Assembly: GCF_000225825.1 (NCBI RefSeq)
Contig: NZ_AGBX01000001.1
Location: 682,001-746,000 of the forward strand
Reading direction: 5' to 3'
Length of the DNA stretch: 64,000 nt
Source of the DNA: Brachybacterium squillarum M-6-3
GTDB taxonomy: Bacteria > Actinomycetota > Actinomycetes > Actinomycetales > Dermabacteraceae
The notes under the pieces were generated by a model, which saw nothing but the letters and a program-made list of their open reading frames with translations, was not told the origin of the DNA and searched no databases. Made by a program: the position numbers and the translations under genes. Each line of letters begins with the position of its first letter. The stretch's first letter is position 1. Of this stretch, positions 59,221 to 64,000 are shown one piece after another.

Positions 59221-61083
59221 TCAGGCGGTCACGCGGTGCACGAAGCACCAGCGCCAGGTCTCGCCCGGCTCGCAGGACTGCATGACGGCGTGCTCGGTGT
59301 CGTGGAAGTGGCGGGTGCCGTGGCGGCCCGGGGAGCTGTCGCAGCAGCCGACGTGCCCGCAGTCCAGACAGCGCCGCAGCGCCACCCAGCGGGTGCCCTC
59401 CTCGAGGCACTCGGGGCAGGCAAGGTCGTCGGCCTGGGTGGCGGCGGGCACGGAGGGGTGGGAGCGGAGGTCGTCGCAGGTGCCGCCCTCGCCGCTGCCG
59501 GTGGCGACCATCAGGGGGCGGACCTCCTCGGCGACGTCGCCCTCGTCGAGCATCGACTCCTCGACGTCGAGCATGCCGAGCACCTCGCGGATCACCCCGG
59601 AGGGCACCTCGCCCTCGGAGCGGATCTCCAGCACACGGGCCCGTTCGGCGCGCAGCATCCGGCGTCGCACCCGGGTGTAGGCCTCGCTGGGCGACTCCTC
59701 CCCCGCCGTGGTGGACAGCCGCTCCCAGGCGGCGAAGTCGCGCTGCTCGACGCGGTTGCGGATGTCGGTGCAGACCTCGGCGGGGGCATCGGCCTCGCAC
59801 TCGGCGAGCTCGGCCAGCCCGGCCTCCCCCGCCTTGTGCAGCAGGCTGGCGCGGGCCAGGGCGTCGGCGGCCGGGTCCTCGGGCCGCACGTGCAGCTTCC
59901 GGGTGAGCCAGGGCAGGGTGAGTCCCTGCAGGTAGAGGGTGCCCAGCACGACGGTCAGCGCGGCGAGGACCAGCACGTCGTGGTGGGGGACGCCGGCGGG
60001 GATGACGAACACGGCGGCGATGGTGACGACGCCGCGCATGCCGGCCCAGCCGATCACCACGGCGTGGGAGAGGGGCTCGCGCTCGGCGGGGGCGCGGCCG
60101 AGGTTCTGGATCATCGTGACCGCGCCGACCCACACCATGCGCACCACGATCACCGTCAGCAGCACGACCAGGCAGAAGCCCAGCGCCGCGAGGCCGGAGG
60201 CGGCGGAGTCCAGACCCGCGATGATCCGCGCGGCCTGCAGGCCGATCAGCAGGAACACGGCGTGCTCGAGCAGGTAGGCGATGGAGTTCCAGGTGATCCG
60301 CTCGGTGATGCGGGAGCCGGAGGTCTGCACGATGGGGGCCTTGTGCCCGATCAGGACGCCGGCCACCACCACCGAGATCACCCCGGAGGCGCCGATCTCC
60401 TCGGCCACCAGGTAGGCGGCGAAGGGGATCACCAGGGAGATGCCGGTGTCGATCAGGGGGTCGCGCACGAAGCGCCGCACCCGGATCACGACGGCCGCGA
60501 CCAACAGGCCGATCAGCAGGCCGCCGCCGGCGGCGACCAGGAAGTCCCGGCCGATGGTGAGCACGGCGACGCTGCCGGAGATCGCGGCGATGGCGGTGCG
60601 CAGGGACACCAGGGCGGTGGCGTCGTTGAACAGCGACTCGCCCTCGAGCACGGTGACGATCTGCCGGGGCAGGCCGATGCGGCGGGCGACGGCGCTGGCG
60701 GAGACCGCGTCGGGCGGGGCGACGACGGCGCCGAGGGCGATGGCGACGGCCCAGCCCACCTCGGGCAGCAGCTGCATCACCACCACGGCCACCACCAGGG
60801 TGGTCACCACGGGCAGCACCACCGACAGCAGGATCACCGAGGTGAGGTTCGCGCGGATGTCGAGGATCGAGGTCTGCAGCGCAGTGGCGTACAGCAGGGG
60901 CGGCAGCAGGCCGAACAACACCATCGCCGGGGTCAGCTCGACGGTGGGCACGAAGGGCAGGAAGGAGGCGATCAGGCCGACGGCGAGCAGCACCATCGGC
61001 GCGGGGATGCGCAGCCGGGAGGCGAGGGCGGTACCGGCGAGCACGGTGATGGCGAGGCCGACGATGAGCAGCAGGACGTCCAC
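59221..61083 (-). CDS. CPA1-family Na+/H+ antiporter with C-terminal UBP zinc finger
   Basis: 620 aa, GTG start at 61083. About twelve membrane spans; ALGAVVAPPDAVSASAVARRIG and EGESLFNDATALVSLR contain the conserved PPDA and ND motifs of the CPA1 exchangers. After residue 410 comes a cytoplasmic helical region with acidic sequences, and the last 85 residues (CDDLRSHPSV, CPECLEEGTRWVALRRCLDC, GHVGCCDSSPGRHGTRHFHD, HAVMQSCEPG) form a complete UBP-type zinc finger. Such antiporter-UBP fusions are known in actinobacteria; the finger may sense or recruit a cytoplasmic partner. Expected role is pH and sodium homeostasis. Confidence 0.92.
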   Translation of the reverse strand: MDVLLLIVGLAITVLAGTALASRLRIPAPMVLLAVGLIASFLPFVPTVELTPAMVLFGLLPPLLYATALQTSILDIRANLTSVILLSVVLPVVTTLVVAVVVMQLLPEVGWAVAIALGAVVAPPDAVSASAVARRIGLPRQIVTVLEGESLFNDATALVSLRTAIAAISGSVAVLTIGRDFLVAAGGGLLIGLLVAAVVIRVRRFVRDPLIDTGISLVIPFAAYLVAEEIGASGVISVVVAGVLIGHKAPIVQTSGSRITERITWNSIAYLLEHAVFLLIGLQAARIIAGLDSAASGLAALGFCLVVLLTVIVVRMVWVGAVTMIQNLGRAPAEREPLSHAVVIGWAGMRGVVTIAAVFVIPAGVPHHDVLVLAALTVVLGTLYLQGLTLPWLTRKLHVRPEDPAADALARASLLHKAGEAGLAELAECEADAPAEVCTDIRNRVEQRDFAAWERLSTTAGEESPSEAYTRVRRRMLRAERARVLEIRSEGEVPSGVIREVLGMLDVEESMLDEGDVAEEVRPLMVATGSGEGGTCDDLRSHPSVPAATQADDLACPECLEEGTRWVALRRCLDCGHVGCCDSSPGRHGTRHFHDTEHAVMQSCEPGETWRWCFVHRVTA

Positions 61084-61162
61084 GGCGATGATTCTGCCTC
61101 AGCGCGAGGGTCGATCCGTCCGCTGTGCCCGGCCCCCGTGATCCAGGCCCCGCCCGCGCGGG

Positions 61163-62050
61163 TCAGTCGGCGGGGCCCTCCCGCAGCAGCCGGTAGACGA
61201 TCGAGTCGTCCTTCGCGCCGAGGCCCTGCTCGTCGCCGCGGCGGTAGAGGGCGGCGGCGGTCCTCGCCAGCGGGACCTCCTGCCCCGCCTCCGCGGCGGC
61301 CTCGGTGACCAGCCCCATGTCCTTGACGAAGATGGTCAGCGCGGACTTCACCGCGTCGTAGTCCTCGGCGACCATGCGGGCGCCGCGGTCGGCGAGCATG
61401 AAGGAGGCGGCGGCCCCGCCGCCGAGCACCTCGTGGACCTGGCCGCGGTCCAGGCCCATCGCCTCGGCGAGCGCGAGCGCCTCCCCGGCGGCGGCGATGT
61501 GCACGCCGCACAGCAGCTGGTTGACGATCTTCACCCGCTGGCCGTCGCCCGGACGCGGGCCGACCACGGGGGCGCTGGCGGCGAGGGCGTCCAGCACGGG
61601 CCGGGCCCGGGCGACGTCCTCCGCGGCCCCGCCGACCATCACCAGCAGATCGCCGGTGGCCGCACGGGCGGTGCCGCCGGAGACGGGCGCGTCGACGATG
61701 CGGGAGGTGGTCCAGGTCAGCGAGCGCACCGCCTCCTCGAGGGCGGCGGGGCCGACGGTCGCCATGATCAGCAGGGTCGTCTCCGCGGTGAGGGCGCCGA
61801 CGATGCCGTGCTCGCCGTGCAGCACCGCCTCGAGCTGGGCGGGGGTCGCGACCATCAGCACCACCACGTCGGCGCCCGTGGCCGCCTCGGCGGCGCTGGC
61901 AGCCGGGGTCGCGACGTCGGCGAGGGCGGTGAGCGCGGCGGGGTTCAGGTCGAAGGCGGTGACGGGCAGGCCGGCGGTGGCGGCGGCGCGGGCCATGGGG
62001 GCGCCGATCGCACCGAGGCCGATCCAGCCGACGGTGGGGGTGGCGGACAT
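61163..62050 (-). CDS. 3-hydroxyisobutyrate-dehydrogenase-family NAD(P) oxidoreductase, LtnD-like
   Basis: 295 aa, ATG at 62050, GGAGCC-side ribosome-binding sequence. Rossmann motif VGWIGLGAIGAPMARAA, substrate motif DAPVSGGTARAATG, and catalytic Lys in QRVKIVNQLLCG. The family oxidises beta-hydroxy acids. Next to an OtnK-like kinase it most likely is an L-threonate or D-erythronate dehydrogenase that makes the 2-keto acid for the kinase. Gap to the kinase gene is 24 bases. End of the operon. Confidence 0.88.
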   Translation of the reverse strand: MSATPTVGWIGLGAIGAPMARAAATAGLPVTAFDLNPAALTALADVATPAASAAEAATGADVVVLMVATPAQLEAVLHGEHGIVGALTAETTLLIMATVGPAALEEAVRSLTWTTSRIVDAPVSGGTARAATGDLLVMVGGAAEDVARARPVLDALAASAPVVGPRPGDGQRVKIVNQLLCGVHIAAAGEALALAEAMGLDRGQVHEVLGGGAAASFMLADRGARMVAEDYDAVKSALTIFVKDMGLVTEAAAEAGQEVPLARTAAALYRRGDEQGLGAKDDSIVYRLLREGPAD

Positions 62051-62074
62051 GCGGGGCTCCTGGGGTGGGACGGG

Positions 62075-63427
62075 TCAGCGGGTGGCGGCGGTGAGGCGGT
62101 CGACGACGTCGGCGAGGGCCTGCTCGCCGCCGACGTTGCCGGGGAAGACCACGTAGGGCATGCCCATCACCTCATCGGGGGCGTCGACGGTGGCGAAGAG
62201 GGAGACCTGACCGGGCCAGAACTGGCCGACCACCTCGGCGCGGCGCATGTCCAGGCCGGAGGCGGCGACCTCGTGGGAGGTGATGCCGCCCTTGGCGACG
62301 ACCCAGGCGGGCCGGGCGGTGCGGACGCGGCGCACCGCCTCGACGACGGCGTCGGAGACGCGGCGGGCGATGGCCAGTGAGGCCGCGGGGTCCTCGGTGC
62401 GGATCAGGTCACGGCTGGTGTAGACCACGCAGTCGTCCTCGGCGAGCGCCGCGGTGAGGCGCTCGGCGACCTCGGCGAGGTGCCCCTCGCGGCGCTCGTC
62501 GAGCAGGGAGGGCACGTGCAGCTCCACCTCGACCAGGCTCCCGCGCTGCTGGACGGCGCGCAGCTGGGTGGTGGTGAGGCCGACGTGGGAGCCGACCACC
62601 ACGAGGCCATGGGGCAGGCGGCCGGCGGGGATCTCCAGGGTGTCGGCCTCGACCACGGTGGCGCCGTGCTGACCGGCCAGGGGCCGCACGAAGGAGGGCC
62701 CGCAGCGGGTGATGAAGGTGCGGCCGGCGGCCTCGAGCTCGGCAAGGGCCGCGGTGACGGTCTCCATGTCCTCGTAACGGCTGGCGTCGACGGCGATCCA
62801 GCGGCCGTCGCGGGCCTGCTCGAGGATCTGCTGCACCCAGGCGGTGCCGCCCTCGCGGATGTCGGCGAGGCGGATGCTGAGCACGTCGCCTGCGCGGACG
62901 GCGCCGCCCGAGCGCTCCTCGAGGACCTCGCGCAGGTCGGAGTGGTGGAAGCCGAAGGTGGCGTCGCGGGCGAAGTCGGTCTCGGCGACGGGCACGGCGG
63001 CGCCGTCGACCGTGGCGTAGTGGATGCCGTCCTCGGTGAAGCGGCCGGCCTCGATCATGGCGGGACAGAACAGGATGCCGTCCACGTCGACCCCCCGGTC
63101 GGCGAGCTCGGCGCGGATCGCCTCGGGCTCGGCGATCAGGTGGCCGCGCAGGGTGGAGTCGGAGCGGGAGACCACGTGCAGGCCGGCCGGGTCGACGCCC
63201 GCGTCCAGCACCCCGCCGAGCACGCGGCGGTTCAGGGCGACGGCCTCGTTCTCGTCCAGGGCGCGGGTGTTGGTGAGCACGAAGCAGGCGGCGCCCTCCG
63301 TGCCGGCGTCGCGGAGCACGGCGGCGGGCACGGCCGGGTCCTCCCCCAGGGCCACGTCCACCCCGGCCACGCACTGGGAGCCGGTGGGGTCGTCGTCGAG
63401 CACGAGCAGGCGGCGGGCGGGGGCCAT
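62075..63427 (-). CDS. Four-carbon acid sugar kinase (OtnK-like, DUF1537 family)
   Basis: 450 aa from ATG at 63427, which has AAGGAC upstream. The first half has LVLDDDPTGSQCVAGV (DDDxTG substrate motif) and SRSDSTLRGHLIAEPEAI (SDST). The C-terminal half has WVVAKGGITSHEVAASGLDM, and FPGNVGG for nucleotide binding. These enzymes phosphorylate 3-keto or 2-keto tetronates to 4-phosphates. Gene order permease, kinase, dehydrogenase supports a tetronate (threonate or erythronate) degradation pathway; the aldolase and isomerase would be outside the window. Confidence 0.9.
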   Translation of the reverse strand: MAPARRLLVLDDDPTGSQCVAGVDVALGEDPAVPAAVLRDAGTEGAACFVLTNTRALDENEAVALNRRVLGGVLDAGVDPAGLHVVSRSDSTLRGHLIAEPEAIRAELADRGVDVDGILFCPAMIEAGRFTEDGIHYATVDGAAVPVAETDFARDATFGFHHSDLREVLEERSGGAVRAGDVLSIRLADIREGGTAWVQQILEQARDGRWIAVDASRYEDMETVTAALAELEAAGRTFITRCGPSFVRPLAGQHGATVVEADTLEIPAGRLPHGLVVVGSHVGLTTTQLRAVQQRGSLVEVELHVPSLLDERREGHLAEVAERLTAALAEDDCVVYTSRDLIRTEDPAASLAIARRVSDAVVEAVRRVRTARPAWVVAKGGITSHEVAASGLDMRRAEVVGQFWPGQVSLFATVDAPDEVMGMPYVVFPGNVGGEQALADVVDRLTAATR

Positions 63428-63572
63428 GCGGGGGTCCTTCCGGACGGTGCGGGTCGGGCGGCGATGCGGGGAGGGCCGTCCACGAGATGGATCCGAGGCG
63501 ACAGCGGCCTGCATATATCGAAGCAGTGTCTCTCCGACTCCATCCCGTGGACAGCCCCCGGCGCGGATCGGA

Positions 63573-64000
63573 CTAGGCGGCGATCAGGAACACCACGGTC
63601 GACAGGGCGAAGCCCAGCAGCGAGATGGTGGTGCCGACCAGCGACCAGGTCTTGAAGGTGGTCACCGTGTCGAAGCCGCAGAAGCGGCCGATCAGCCAGA
63701 AGCCCGAGTCGTTCACGTGCGACCAGCCGATCGAGGCGGCGCCGATGGTGATGACGATCGCGGCGACCGCCACGGAGCCGAAGTCGCCGCCCAGCACGGC
63801 CGGGGCCATGATCGAGGCGCCGGTGGTGGCGGCCACGGTGGCGGAGCCCTGGGCGATGCGCATCGCCATCGTCACCAGGTAGGCGGCGAGGATCAGCGGC
63901 AGGCCGAGGGCGTCCAGGCCGTCGGCCACGGAGGAGCCGATGCCGGTCTCGGTGAGGATGCGGCCGAAGGCACCGCCCGCGCCGGTGATCAGGATGATCG
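63573..64000 (-). CDS. GntP-family gluconate-type permease, C-terminal part (runs off right edge)
   Basis: 142 codons are visible, the start lies beyond base 64000. The sequence IILITGAGGAFGRILTETGI, RIAQGSATVAATTGASIMAP and IGWSHVNDSGFWLIGRFCG is diagnostic of the GntP family, which takes up gluconate, threonate or related sugar acids by proton symport. Its position 145 bases before the kinase gene fits tetronate import. Between the two, on the minus strand, CTTCGATATATGCAGG (63505-63520) is AT-rich and could be a promoter element for the kinase. Confidence 0.9.
   Translation of the reverse strand, partial: IILITGAGGAFGRILTETGIGSSVADGLDALGLPLILAAYLVTMAMRIAQGSATVAATTGASIMAPAVLGGDFGSVAVAAIVITIGAASIGWSHVNDSGFWLIGRFCGFDTVTTFKTWSLVGTTISLLGFALSTVVFLIAA

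Noticed and set aside
1-64000. CRISPR arrays, tRNA genes, insertion sequences or an integrase
   Set aside because: No regularly spaced repeats, tRNA-like cloverleaf or transposase/integrase motifs were noticed by eye. A dedicated scan was not possible.

Overview
High-GC DNA with tightly packed, often start-stop overlapping genes, many GTG starts and actinobacterial gene families. A Brachybacterium-like member of the Micrococcales is my best guess; this is inference from GC content and gene content, not a placement. No rRNA, tRNA, CRISPR array, insertion sequence or phage structural gene was recognised.

Region 1 (1-31551) is a large defence island, almost all on the minus strand. It looks like two modules. 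Module A runs from 20501 down past the left edge: SNF2-family helicase (DrmD-like), giant N6-adenine methyltransferase (DrmMI/PglX-like), giant DEAH/DUF1998 helicase with an extra nuclease-like tail, RelE-like/UvrD-like helicase fusion, coiled-coil protein of unknown function, and the start of a HEPN(Swt1)/transglutaminase-like protein that probably continues into a DUF4011-type helicase. Its core resembles class 1 DISARM, but DrmA/DrmB functions seem to be in one polypeptide, no phospholipase-D gene (DrmC) is seen, and three accessory genes are attached. Module B (21206-31551) has a 1041-aa protein of unknown function translationally coupled to a second giant DUF1998 helicase, next to a divergent Vsr endonuclease and C5-cytosine methyltransferase. 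This recalls Druantia types II and III. A small plus-strand EVE/YTH-like modified-base reader sits between the modules. Three covalent-modification or reader activities (m6A writer, m5C writer, putative modified-base reader) and four helicases lie within 31 kb.

Region 2 (31572-49949) is metabolic. An acyltransferase is followed by a GntR regulator and a myo-inositol catabolic regulon arranged around a 568-bp divergent promoter. The minus arm carries a Gfo/Idh dehydrogenase, an isomerase, a tautomerase, iolC, a Cgl0159-type aldolase-fold gene, iolB, iolG-like and an IolT-like transporter. The plus arm carries iolD, mmsA/iolA, iolE-like, iolH and a further dehydrogenase. Repeated TTTGTCC / TGTCCTGAC-like sites at the promoters are candidate operators for the GntR protein.

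Region 3 (50104-64000) holds a dipeptide/oligopeptide-type ABC transporter with fused ATPases, a P-loop ATPase paired with a phosphotransferase-fold kinase, a thioredoxin-reductase-like gene broken by an internal deletion, a CPA1 Na+/H+ antiporter with a UBP zinc finger, and a four-carbon acid-sugar catabolic operon (GntP permease, OtnK-like kinase, LtnD-like dehydrogenase) running off the right edge. A perfect 22-bp inverted repeat separates regions 2 and 3.
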